DNA of 36,477 nucleotides. Origin: Bacteroidota bacterium. GTDB taxonomy: Bacteria; Bacteroidota; Bacteroidia; Bacteroidales; Prolixibacteraceae. The notes under the pieces were generated by a model that saw only the letters and a program-made list of their open reading frames with translations, ran no database searches and was not told the DNA's origin. A program made the position numbers and the translations under genes. Shown in pieces: positions 1 to 10,100 of this stretch. The stretch's first letter is position 1, and the number at the start of each line of letters is the position of its first letter. The stretch lies in assembly GCA_021849365.1 (NCBI GenBank), contig JAJZSZ010000005.1:1-36477 (forward strand), read 5' to 3'.

Positions 1-53
1 TTTAACTGACTGGCAAACAAGCTAGTCATAATGTCTTACTTAATCTTTTTGTG

Positions 54-521
54 ATGAAAAAGAAGAAGTTAAGCAAGCAACAATTGCTGGAAAATCAAAA
101 AAATGAGGATAAAAAGTTTAATCGAATCCTGATTATTAGTTTCAGTTTACTGGTAATCACAGTAGTTTCTGTTCTTACTTTTTACACTTATGGGTGCGAT
201 ACCAGGTTTCTATATCACAAATGGGCATGGTACGGAAAAGAAATTCCCGGCGAATGGGCTTGTATGAACGGCAACAACTTAACGTTGCATAAATCTTTAA
301 AAGTCGCTTATAACAATAAGGCGTATTATTTCTGTAGTCAGGAATGTTTCAACCATTTGGTAAAGCATTTTACGGAAGTTGCAATGGTACCCGATGCTTA
401 TTCAGGTGATTCAATTAACAAGGCCGACGCATTAATCGGGCTAAAGGAAAAAGGAAAACCTGAACTGGTTTACTTTAAGAATGCAGAAACACTCTCCCGG
501 TATTATGGATCGGGAAAATAA
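54..521 (+). CDS. Membrane-anchored TRASH/YHS-like metal-binding protein
   Basis: ORF (GTG at 51, ATG at 54); N-terminal TM segment; C..(23 aa)..C-x3-C pattern (ACMNGNN...YYFCSQECFNHL) resembling a TRASH zinc-finger-like domain; followed at once by a metal RND operon. Confidence 0.6.
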   Translation: MKKKKLSKQQLLENQKNEDKKFNRILIISFSLLVITVVSVLTFYTYGCDTRFLYHKWAWYGKEIPGEWACMNGNNLTLHKSLKVAYNNKAYYFCSQECFNHLVKHFTEVAMVPDAYSGDSINKADALIGLKEKGKPELVYFKNAETLSRYYGSGK

Positions 522-551
522 ATAAAGTTTTAACAAACAAATCAATACAAG

Positions 552-1928
552 ATGATAAACAAAATTATATCTCTTTCAATAAAGAGAACATTAAAATACA
601 GCATCATTCTTTTAATAATGATATGTGTGGCCGCTTTTACAGGCTGCAAAGGAAAAAAAACCGATGAACACGGACATGCTGCTGAAACACATACCGACGC
701 AGGCGAAAAAGTTGCTGAACACGAACATATTGAGGGCGATGGGCATGACCATGCCGCTGAAACAGAAAAGGAACAAGCCGAGGGTGATGGACACGACCAC
801 GCTACTGAAACAGAACCTGAACATTCGGAAGGCGACGGGCACGACCATTCAGCAGAAGGAGAAAGTGCTGGCCAAGCAGAAGTCGGGGAAAAGGAAAGTG
901 AACACGCCGATGAGATTGCTTTTTCAAAGAAGCAGGCAAAATTAGCCGGGCTTACTACCGAAACCGTTTCACCCGGAACTTTTTACAATTCTATTAAAAC
1001 AAGCGGCCAGATTCAGGCGCCCCAAGGCAATGAAGTTGTTATTGCAGCTACTTCAAACGGGATTGTATCATTCACAAATTCCTCAATTACTGAAGGAACA
1101 GCGGTAAGTGCCGGTCAATCGATTGTAACCATATCGGCAAAAAAACTGTTGGAGGGTGACCCTGCGGCTAAAGCAAAGATTGCATACGAAACGGCGCTTA
1201 AAGAATACCAGCGTGCCGAAAATTTGGTAAAAGACCAGATTATTTCTGCAAAAGAGTTTGAACAAACAAAGCTACGCTATGAAACGGCAAAAACAACTTA
1301 TGAGGCACAGTCTTCCAATATTACGGCCAGTGGTGTAAGTGTAAGCTCCCCAATTAGCGGATACATTAAAAACAGGTTGGTGGCACAGGGTGAGTATGTT
1401 TCAGTTGGCCAGCCAATTGCTACCGTTACGCAAAACAGGCGTTTGCAATTAAGGGCAGAGGTGTCAGAGAATAATTTCAGGATACTTAAAAGTATAAATA
1501 GCGCCAATTTTAAGCTTGCTTACGATAATACCGTTTATAAACTTTCCGATTTGAACGGGAAGTTATTGTCTTATGGAAAATCTTCCGGAGATCAGTCTTT
1601 CTACATTCCGGTAACTTTTGAATTTGACAATATCGGTGAAATTATACCGGGTGCATTTACCGAAGTTTATCTTTTATCAAGCCCTCTGGAGAACGTTATT
1701 TCTGTTCCTGTTCCTTCAATAACCGAGGAACAAGGCTTAAATTTCGTTTACCTGCAATTGGATGAGGAAGGATATAAAAAGCAGGAAGTAATGCTTGGTC
1801 AAAACAACGGCGAAAGGGTTCAAATACTTTCAGGACTGAAAAATGGTGATAAAGTAGTTACAAAAGGTGTGTATCAGGTTAAACTGGCTGCAACATCATC
1901 GGTAATGCCCGAAGGTCACGCTCATTAA
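552..1928 (+). CDS. Efflux RND transporter periplasmic adaptor subunit (CusB/CzcB family) with His-rich N-terminal repeats
   Basis: Lipoprotein-like signal (AAFTGC), three EGDGHDH repeats, then typical membrane-fusion protein lipoyl/coiled-coil/beta-barrel sequence (SPISGYIKNRLVAQGEYVSVGQPIATV). Confidence 0.9.
   Translation: MINKIISLSIKRTLKYSIILLIMICVAAFTGCKGKKTDEHGHAAETHTDAGEKVAEHEHIEGDGHDHAAETEKEQAEGDGHDHATETEPEHSEGDGHDHSAEGESAGQAEVGEKESEHADEIAFSKKQAKLAGLTTETVSPGTFYNSIKTSGQIQAPQGNEVVIAATSNGIVSFTNSSITEGTAVSAGQSIVTISAKKLLEGDPAAKAKIAYETALKEYQRAENLVKDQIISAKEFEQTKLRYETAKTTYEAQSSNITASGVSVSSPISGYIKNRLVAQGEYVSVGQPIATVTQNRRLQLRAEVSENNFRILKSINSANFKLAYDNTVYKLSDLNGKLLSYGKSSGDQSFYIPVTFEFDNIGEIIPGAFTEVYLLSSPLENVISVPVPSITEEQGLNFVYLQLDEEGYKKQEVMLGQNNGERVQILSGLKNGDKVVTKGVYQVKLAATSSVMPEGHAH
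732..866 (+). repeat. Three tandem 48-bp (16-aa) coding repeats, EGDGHDHxxETEx
   Basis: Repeat starts at 732, 780 and 828 give EGDGHDHAAETEKEQA / EGDGHDHATETEPEHS / EGDGHDHSAEGES; in-frame Asp/His-rich segment. Confidence 0.85.
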
Positions 1929-1946
1929 CCCTTAACGCGATTTACT

Positions 1947-4900
1947 ATGCTGAATAAAATAATAAAATTTTCGCTGAACAACCGGATGGTTGTTTTGGTC
2001 GCATCCCTTTTACTGATGCTTGCAGGGACTTATACGGCCGTTAATATGGAAGTAGATGTATTCCCCGATTTGAATGCACCCACGGTAGTTGTAATGACAG
2101 AGGCAAAGGGTATGGCTCCCGAAGAAGTTGAACGCCTGGTTACATTTCCTGTTGAAACAGCATTGAACGGGGCGACAGACGTGCGCCGTGTCCGTTCATC
2201 TTCCACCACAGGGTTTTCTATCGTTTGGGTCGAATTTAACTGGGGAACCGATATTTATCGCGACAGGCAGATTGTATCAGAAAAATTAGCCGTAGTGCAG
2301 GATGCTTTACCCTCGAATGTTGGAAACCCAACCTTAGGGCCTCAATCATCCATACTGGGGGAAGTAATGATAGTCGGCCTTACAGCAGATTCCACCTCAT
2401 TGCAGGATTTAAGAACGTTGGCAGACTGGACTATCCGCCCCCGCTTATTATCAACAGGTGGTGTGGCTCAGGTTACTGTACTTGGAGGCGAAATAAAAGA
2501 GTACCAGATATTGCTTAATCCTGAAAAGATGAAGCATTACGGCATCGGGATGGACGAAGTAATAAACGTGGTTACTGAAATGAATCAGAATGCCGCCGGT
2601 GGTGTTTTATATGAATATGGAAACGAATATATCATCCGGGGGGTACTTTCCACCAATAAAGCTTCTGAATTGGGTAAGGCTGTTATTAAAACAACCAATG
2701 ACATACCTATTTTAATAGAGAACATTGCCGATGTGAAAATCGGCAACAAAGCCCCTAAATTGGGTATTGCATCAAATCACGGTAAGCCTGCGGTTTTAAT
2801 GACTGTAACCAAACAACCGGCAACAAGTACCTTGGATTTAACTGATAAACTGGATAAATCACTTGCTGATGTTCAAAAAACCTTACCACCCGATGTGAAA
2901 ATTGCCACAGATATTTTTCGTCAGGCACGTTTCATTGATAATTCAATAAACAATGTAAAGAAATCTATTTACGAAGGCGGTTTTTTTGTGGTAATCGTAT
3001 TGATTATCTTTTTGATGAACGCTCGTACAACCATCATTTCGCTTGTTACGATTCCTCTTTCCCTGGTTTTCGCAATACTTTCCCTTAAATTTATGGGATT
3101 GACCATCAACACCATGAGTTTGGGCGGTATGGCTATCTCTATTGGCGCACTTGTAGATGATGCCATTGTGGATGTCGAAAACGTATTCAAACGCCTGAGG
3201 GAAAACAGGCAAAAACCACTGGAACAGCAAAAAACAATAATGACAGTTGTTTTCGAGGCGTCAAAAGAAGTACGTATGCCTATTCTGAACTCAACTTTAA
3301 TCATCATAGCTAGTTTTATTCCGTTGTTTTTTCTTTCGGGAATGGAAGGGCGCATGCTTGTTCCGCTGGGTGTGGCTTTCATTGCGGCGTTAATCGCATC
3401 TACTATTGTCGCGCTTACCCTTACCCCGGTATTATGCAGTTATTTGCTGGGCAAACCCCGAAATGGAAATAATCACGATCAGGAACCGTATGTTGTCAGG
3501 AAACTAAAAGTTGTATATGAAAAAACACTCAGATGGTCGCTGATTCACAAAAAATGGGTACTTGGTGTAACCGGTGGGGTTTTGGTTGTTTCAATACTTG
3601 TATTCTTCTCATTAGGCCGAAGTTTTTTGCCTCCGTTTAACGAGGGTTCATTTACGATTAACGTAAGCACCGTTCCGGGAATCTCAATTGAAGAATCGGA
3701 CAAGATTGGGCGAATTGCCGAAGAAATACTGCTCTCAGTTCCCGAAATACGAACCGTTGCGCGAAAAACCGGACGCGCAGAACTGGACGAACATGCTTTG
3801 GGGGTAAATGTGTCGGAAATTGAAGCCCCGTTTATACTCGACAAACGCTCCAAAGATGAAGTATTGGCAGAAGTCCGCGAAAAAGTGAAAGTATTACCCG
3901 GTGTCAATATAGAGATAGGGCAGCCAATTTCACACCGTATCGATGCGATGCTTTCAGGAACAAGGGCCAATATTGCAATTAAGCTTTTTGGAACCGACTT
4001 GAATAAAATGTTTACCATAGGAAATCAAATCAAAGCTTCTATTGGGGGCATTGAAGGCATTGCCGACCTGAATGTGGAACAACAAATAGAACGGCCGCAA
4101 TTGAAGATTGTTCCGAAAAGGGAAGTTCTGGCAAAATACGGCATTACCCTGCCCGAATTTGGCGAGATAGTTAGTGTTATGCTTGCTGGTGAAGTTGTTT
4201 CACAGGTTTACGAAGGCAACAGGTCTTTCGACCTGACACTAAAAGTAAATAACGATAGCCGGGCAACCGCCGACAGAATTAAAAACCTGATCGTTGATGC
4301 CAACGGACGGATGATACCATTGGGCAACATCGCTGAAATTACTTCGGCAACAGGTCCTAATACAATTAATCGTGAAAATGTTGCCCGAAAAATAGTTATT
4401 TCTGCCAATGTCGCAGGGCGCGATTTGAGAGGCGTTGTTAACGATATTCAAAAGACTGTAAACGAAAAAATAACATTGCCCGAAGGTTATCATGTCCAGT
4501 ATGGCGGACAGTTTGAAAGCGAACAGGCCGCATCGAGAACGCTGCTTATTACTTCCATTTTCTCGATAATGGTCATTTTCCTGCTGTTGTTTGCTCAATT
4601 TAGAAGTGTAACCGAGTCAGTTGTAATACTCTTGAACCTTCCATTAGCGCTTATTGGCGGAGTTTTTACCATCTATTTTACAAGCGGAATAATAAGTATC
4701 CCTGCAATTATCGGGTTTATTTCTCTTTTTGGTATTGCAACACGAAACGGAATGCTGCTCATCTCACGGTATAACGATTTACAAGACGAAGGTTTATCAA
4801 AATTTGATAGTGTTATGCACGGCTCCCTGGATCGTCTGAATCCTATCCTGATGACCGCGTTGGCGGCTGGCCTTGCACTTGTTCCACTTGCGTTAGGTGG

Positions 4901-5072
4901 CGATTTGCCTGGCAATGAAATACAAAGCCCGATGGCCAAGGTTATTCTTGGAGGCTTATTAACATCAACATTACTAAACGGTTTTATCATTCCAATCATG
5001 TATATTCTAACAAACAGAACGATTGTGAGAGAGATGATGCAAGATGATGAGATAACTGAAAAACAAGAATAA
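1947..5072 (+). CDS. CusA/CzcA family heavy-metal efflux RND transporter permease
   Basis: 1041 aa; RND hallmarks (DVFPDLNAPTVVVMTEAKGMAPEEVERLVTFPVE, GGMAISIGALVDDAIVDVEN, FGIATRNGMLL). Confidence 0.95.
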   Translation: MLNKIIKFSLNNRMVVLVASLLLMLAGTYTAVNMEVDVFPDLNAPTVVVMTEAKGMAPEEVERLVTFPVETALNGATDVRRVRSSSTTGFSIVWVEFNWGTDIYRDRQIVSEKLAVVQDALPSNVGNPTLGPQSSILGEVMIVGLTADSTSLQDLRTLADWTIRPRLLSTGGVAQVTVLGGEIKEYQILLNPEKMKHYGIGMDEVINVVTEMNQNAAGGVLYEYGNEYIIRGVLSTNKASELGKAVIKTTNDIPILIENIADVKIGNKAPKLGIASNHGKPAVLMTVTKQPATSTLDLTDKLDKSLADVQKTLPPDVKIATDIFRQARFIDNSINNVKKSIYEGGFFVVIVLIIFLMNARTTIISLVTIPLSLVFAILSLKFMGLTINTMSLGGMAISIGALVDDAIVDVENVFKRLRENRQKPLEQQKTIMTVVFEASKEVRMPILNSTLIIIASFIPLFFLSGMEGRMLVPLGVAFIAALIASTIVALTLTPVLCSYLLGKPRNGNNHDQEPYVVRKLKVVYEKTLRWSLIHKKWVLGVTGGVLVVSILVFFSLGRSFLPPFNEGSFTINVSTVPGISIEESDKIGRIAEEILLSVPEIRTVARKTGRAELDEHALGVNVSEIEAPFILDKRSKDEVLAEVREKVKVLPGVNIEIGQPISHRIDAMLSGTRANIAIKLFGTDLNKMFTIGNQIKASIGGIEGIADLNVEQQIERPQLKIVPKREVLAKYGITLPEFGEIVSVMLAGEVVSQVYEGNRSFDLTLKVNNDSRATADRIKNLIVDANGRMIPLGNIAEITSATGPNTINRENVARKIVISANVAGRDLRGVVNDIQKTVNEKITLPEGYHVQYGGQFESEQAASRTLLITSIFSIMVIFLLLFAQFRSVTESVVILLNLPLALIGGVFTIYFTSGIISIPAIIGFISLFGIATRNGMLLISRYNDLQDEGLSKFDSVMHGSLDRLNPILMTALAAGLALVPLALGGDLPGNEIQSPMAKVILGGLLTSTLLNGFIIPIMYILTNRTIVREMMQDDEITEKQE

Positions 5073-5073
5073 G

Positions 5074-6252
5074 ATGAGAACATTAATAATAAGCATAATG
5101 GCATTAATTGCGAGCATTTCGCTTAATGCCCAAAACAGTGTCGAAACAGCTTTGAAAGTTATAGAGGAAAACAATAAAACTTTAAAAGCGCTTAAAGAGA
5201 CTGCCGAGGCACAGAAGTTAGAAAACCGTACCGGAATATACCTTTCAGCCCCGGAGATTGGCTTTAACTATTTATGGGGCAACCCTTCGGCTATAGGCAA
5301 TCGTAATGATTTGAATATCACTCAAACATTCGATATTCCTACCATAACCGGTATGAAAAGTAAAATTGCCAACGAGCGTAACGGCTTGGTTGAATGGCAA
5401 TACAAAGCCGAAAGGATGCGTATTCTTCTCGAAGCAAAACAGTATTGCATTGAGTTGATTTATTTTAATGCCCTGAAAAAGGAATTGGAAATAAGGTTGC
5501 AGCATGCCAAAACAATTGCAGAAGGGTATCAAAACCGTTTAAATAGTGGCGATGCAAATCGGTTGGAATACAACAAAGCGCAATTGAGTTTATCTGCCAT
5601 AAATGGCGAAATTTCGCGTGTTGATGTTGAACGTAGTGCGCTGTTGTCTCAACTTAAAAGGCTGAATGGTGGCATGGATGTTATCATGGATGAATATCAA
5701 TTTAGTCAGGGACAACTTCCACTTAATTTTGACGATTGGTATGTACAGGCTGAACAAAAGAATCCCATTTTGGCTTACATCAAACAAGAAGTTGTAGTGA
5801 GCCAAAAGCAGGTGTCGTTGAACAAAGCTAAAGGCTTACCAACATTTTCAGCAGGCTATATGAGTGAAAAAGTTGTTGGGCAAAGGGTTCAGGGACTTTC
5901 TTTGGGCGTTTCTGTTCCTTTGTGGGAAAATAAAAATCGTGTAAAACAGGCAAATGCGACAGTTGTTGCCGCCCAGTCGCGCGAAACCGACAGTAAGCAA
6001 CAATTTTACAACCAGCTTCAAATTCAGCACAACCGTGCTTTAGGCTTGAAAAGCACCGCCGAAGCATATCGAAAATCGTTAGCTTTGGCAAACAGCACCG
6101 AATTGCTCAAAAAAGCGCTTGATGCGGGCGAGATTTCTTTATTAGAGTACATGGTTGAACTGGGTCTGTACTACAATTTGGTAAACCAGACACTGGAAGC
6201 CGAACGCGACTATCAAAAGGCGCTATCAGAACTTTCGGCAGTCGAGTTATAA
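5074..6252 (+). CDS. TolC family outer-membrane factor
   Basis: Signal peptide, 392 aa coiled-coil OMF sequence; one base after the RND stop codon. Confidence 0.88.
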   Translation: MRTLIISIMALIASISLNAQNSVETALKVIEENNKTLKALKETAEAQKLENRTGIYLSAPEIGFNYLWGNPSAIGNRNDLNITQTFDIPTITGMKSKIANERNGLVEWQYKAERMRILLEAKQYCIELIYFNALKKELEIRLQHAKTIAEGYQNRLNSGDANRLEYNKAQLSLSAINGEISRVDVERSALLSQLKRLNGGMDVIMDEYQFSQGQLPLNFDDWYVQAEQKNPILAYIKQEVVVSQKQVSLNKAKGLPTFSAGYMSEKVVGQRVQGLSLGVSVPLWENKNRVKQANATVVAAQSRETDSKQQFYNQLQIQHNRALGLKSTAEAYRKSLALANSTELLKKALDAGEISLLEYMVELGLYYNLVNQTLEAERDYQKALSELSAVEL

Positions 6253-6350
6253 AACAAGACAAGCCAGTGTTTACTTTTAGAAACTTGAATATCTATTTTT
6301 AAACGATGGAAAAATAAGTTTTTAAATAGACTTGAAAAAAGTGGTATCAA

Positions 6351-6426
6351 ACCAACAGCCTTATGGCTGTTGGTTCTTGATGCTATTGCTAATCCCTTTG
6401 GGTTAGTTTCCCGAAGCTCTGCTTCG
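6351..6426. other. Cluster of three short consecutive stem-loops
   Basis: ACCAACAGCC-TTAT-GGCTGTTGGT (6351-6374, perfect 10 bp); CTAATCC-CTTT-GGGTTAG (6389-6406, one G.U); CGAAGC-TCT-GCTTCG (6412-6426, perfect 6 bp). Located after tolC. Confidence 0.6.
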
Positions 6427-6500
6427 AATAAAAAAACTGACTCCAAATGAATTACCTCGTCAGCTCTGCATCGAAGTCGTCCGTTTCCCCTAAATAATTT

Positions 6501-6515
6501 TGCAACTCAGTTGCA
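6501..6515. promoter_or_regulatory. Putative Fur-family operator (7-1-7 palindrome)
   Basis: TGCAACT-C-AGTTGCA perfect inverted repeat; same form recurs at 13647-13661; TATCTTTG (-7-like) follows at 6528-6535. Confidence 0.65.
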
Positions 6516-6550
6516 TTAACTTTTTTCTATCTTTGGCGTTAAATATACAA

Positions 6551-6856
6551 ATGAAACTTTTTGCATACATATTAGTTTTTGTTGTTTTGGCCCTCACTGC
6601 AATTCCTTGCGTTGACGTTCCAAAGGACAATTCCGTGCAAAAAACTGAACTTACCTACACAACTTCTGATCATCATCAAAGCGACACTGACCACTGTTCT
6701 CCGTTCTGTACTTGCCAATGTTGCCAGACAAGTTTCCATGTTTCCAATATCGCCGTCACATTTACTGCTGACATTATAGAAATTAGCTACAATGAATGTT
6801 CTTCAAGTTTCCAAAGTCCTGAACTGTTTGATTTTCTGATTCCCCCTAAAGCTTAA
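6551..6856 (+). CDS. Small secreted His/Cys-rich protein (DUF6660-like)
   Basis: ATG at 6551 (ORF track starts earlier at 6500); signal peptide; HHQSDTDHCSPFCTCQCCQTSFH metal-binding-like motif. Confidence 0.65.
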   Translation: MKLFAYILVFVVLALTAIPCVDVPKDNSVQKTELTYTTSDHHQSDTDHCSPFCTCQCCQTSFHVSNIAVTFTADIIEISYNECSSSFQSPELFDFLIPPKA

Positions 6857-7170
6857 ATTCCTTTATTGCTTAAAGTGAAACCCTTCATGCTCTACCTATA
6901 ATCATCACAGGTCAGATTTCGGTATTATTTTAAGTAAACTTTCTTAACCATGCTTTCATTTCGGAAGTAAATATCTTTTTGCATTTTTAAAATAAAGAAA
7001 GTATAAAATTGAAGCAGAAGATTAAAAAGAAAAAAAGAAAGAAAATCCGTCTTATACAGGTAGTTAAATGGTTTTTTATTGCCCTGCCGTTTTGGTTTTA
7101 ATTGAAGGGATATTTGGGCGGATTTATCACTTTGTCACCATACATGTAAAATAAATAAAACACTTAAATT

Positions 7171-10100
7171 ATGATAGAACGCATTATTCATTTTTCGATA
7201 AAGAATAAGTTTATCATCGGGCTATTCGTAGTTGCGTTAATTGGTTGGGGAACTTATTCTTTAACCAGGTTACCAATTGATGCAATTCCCGATATTACAA
7301 ACAATCAGGTACAAGTTATTTCAATTGCACCTTCATTGGCGGTGCAGGAAGTTGAAAGTTTTATTACCTCACCCATCGAAGTAGCCGTTGCCAATATTCC
7401 GAATATTATTGAGCTGCGCTCCATTTCTCGTTTAGGCTTATCGGTGATAACCGTTGTGTTTAAAGACGATGTAGATATTTATTGGGCAAGGCAACAATTG
7501 GGCGAACGCCTCAAAGAGGCGGAAGACAATATACCTTCCGGCCTTGCTAAAATAGAATTGGCTCCTATCTCCACAGGTTTAGGCGAAATATATCAATACC
7601 GTCTTGCTGTTGAAAAAGGCTTTGAGAAAAAATACAACCCAATGGAATTGAGAACTATTCAGGATTGGGTTGTACGCCGTGAAATGCTTGGCACATCGGG
7701 CGTAGCTGATATTAACAGCTATGGTGGTTTCGTAAAACAATACGAAGTTGCAATAAACCCCGAAAGGCTCAGAGGAATGAACCTTACGCTAACCGATATT
7801 TTTGAAGCCCTCGAACGCAATAACGAAAATACCGGAAGCGCTTACCTTGACAAAAAACCAACCGCTTATTTTATACGTGGCATTGGTTTGGTTAAATCGA
7901 TTGAAGACATTGAAAAGATTGTAGTAAACAACAACCCTTCGGGCATCCCTGTATTAATTCGTGATGTAGCTACCGTTCAATATGGCAGCGCTACCCGTTA
8001 TGGAGCTTTTGTTGTAGATACTACTGAAGCAGTTGGTGGTGTGGTAATGATGCTCAAAGGGGCAAATGCCCACCAAGTTGTTGATAACGTTGAAACCCGC
8101 ATACAATCCATTCAAAAATCAATGCCTAAAGGGGTTACAATTGAACCATTCTTAAACCGCTCAGACCTTGTTGACAGGGCGATAGGCACAGTCTCTGAAA
8201 ACCTTATATTAGGGGCATTAATTGTAATATTCATTCTCGTTTTAATGCTTGGCAACATGAGGGCTGGCCTTATTGTAGCTTCGGTTATACCGCTCTCCAT
8301 GCTTTTTGCCATTTCTTTAATGAACCTCTTTGGCGTTTCTGGCAACCTAATGAGTTTAGGGGCTATCGACTTTGGTGTGATTATAGACGGTGCTGTTATT
8401 ATTGTCGAAAGTATAGTGCACCGGATAACGATGAGCAAACATCACCATCAGGGCATTACCAGGCTATCGCAGGAGCAAATGGATGAACAGGTATTTCAGG
8501 CATCCAGCCGCATTCGTAAAGCCGCCACGTTTGGTGAAATTATCATTCTTATCGTTTATATCCCAATTCTTACTTTAATTGGAATTGAAGGTAAAATGTT
8601 TAGGCCCATGGCTATGGTAGTGTCCTTTGCAATACTTGGAGCTTTTATTCTTTCGCTAACTTATATTCCTATGGTTTCAGCCTTGTTCCTGAGTAAAAAG
8701 ACCGAACACAAACGTAATTTTTCCGATAATCTAATGGACTGGTTTCACCGTGCGTTTAACCCTGTAATTGAATTTGCACTCCGGCGTAAATTGTTGGTTT
8801 CTGTTTCGGCCATTGTGTTGTTCTTGTCTAGTTTATTTCTTTTCAGCCGGTTGGGAGGCGAGTTTATCCCCCAACTCGAAGAAGGCGACCTGGCCGCTGG
8901 TGTTATCACCTTACAGGGCGGGTCACTCAGCAATTCGGTTGAGATGGTACAGAAAGCCAACAAAATATTGCTCGACAATTTTCCGGAAATTAAACATGCC
9001 GTGTGTAAAATTGGCGCCGGAGAAATCCCTACCGACCCAACACCTATGGAAACCGGCGATTATATTATTACCCTGAAAGACAAAGACGAGTGGACATCAG
9101 CCGAAACCCGCGAAGAATTGGTTGAAAAAATGGAAGAAGCTTTGATTCCATTGGCTGGTGTTAAGTTCGAGTTTCAACAACCCATACAAATGCGTTTTAA
9201 TGAATTAATGACGGGTTCGAAGCAGGATATTGCCATAAAAATATTTGGCGACAACCTCAATACATTGGCTGAAAAGGCCAAAGATGTTGAGAAAATAATT
9301 ACAAATATTAAAGGTGTTGAAGATATTAACGTGGAAAAAGTTACCGGGCTGGCACAAGTACAGGTTGAATACAGCCGTGAACGATTGGCACAATACGGCC
9401 TTTCTGTCGAGGAGGTAAACCGTGCGCTTCGGGCTGCATTTGCCGGAAGCCAGGCTGGGGTCGTATTTGACGAAGAAAAGCGCATCGGGCTGGTGGTCCG
9501 TTTAGATAAAGATTATCGCCAAAACCTCGACGATGTGAAAAACCTTTCGGTGGCGCTGCCAAATGGCGGTCAAATACCGTTTCAGCAAATTGCCAATATT
9601 GAAATCAAGTCTGGACCTGCACAGGTATCTCGTGAGAACACAAAACGTCGTATTACCATTGGGTTTAACGTTCGTAACCGCGATATTCAAAGTGTAATAA
9701 ACGAGGTTACAGGACAAATTGACACCCAGGTTCAATTACCAACAGGGTACTATGTAACTTATGGGGGGCAGTTTCAAAACCTACAGGCTGCCAAAGCACG
9801 TTTAGCTATTGCTGTTCCGGTTGCATTGCTCCTGATATTTGTATTGCTGTTTTTTACATTCCATTCGGTAAAACAAACGTTGCTGATTTATACGGCTGTA
9901 CCGATGTCGGCTATTGGCGGGGTTTTTGCCCTTTGGATTCGGGATATGAACTTTTCGATTTCGGCTGGCGTAGGATTTATTGCCTTGTTTGGTGTGGCTG
10001 TGCTTAATGGTATTGTACTGATTGCCGAGTTTAACCGACTCGAAAAAGATGGCGTATCCGATATTTATGAACGTGTCCGTCAAGGATTGCATACACGTTT

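Noticed and set aside
732-866. CRISPR-like or intergenic tandem repeat
   Set aside because: The repeats are in frame within the adaptor gene and encode a His-rich tail; there are no spacers.
612-945. Overlapping ORFs on both strands in the His-rich region
   Set aside because: By-products of the repetitive coding sequence of the adaptor.
2969-5104. Long minus-strand ORFs antisense to the CusA-like gene
   Set aside because: Low-complexity, no recognisable family, and fully overlapped by a strong RND coding sequence.
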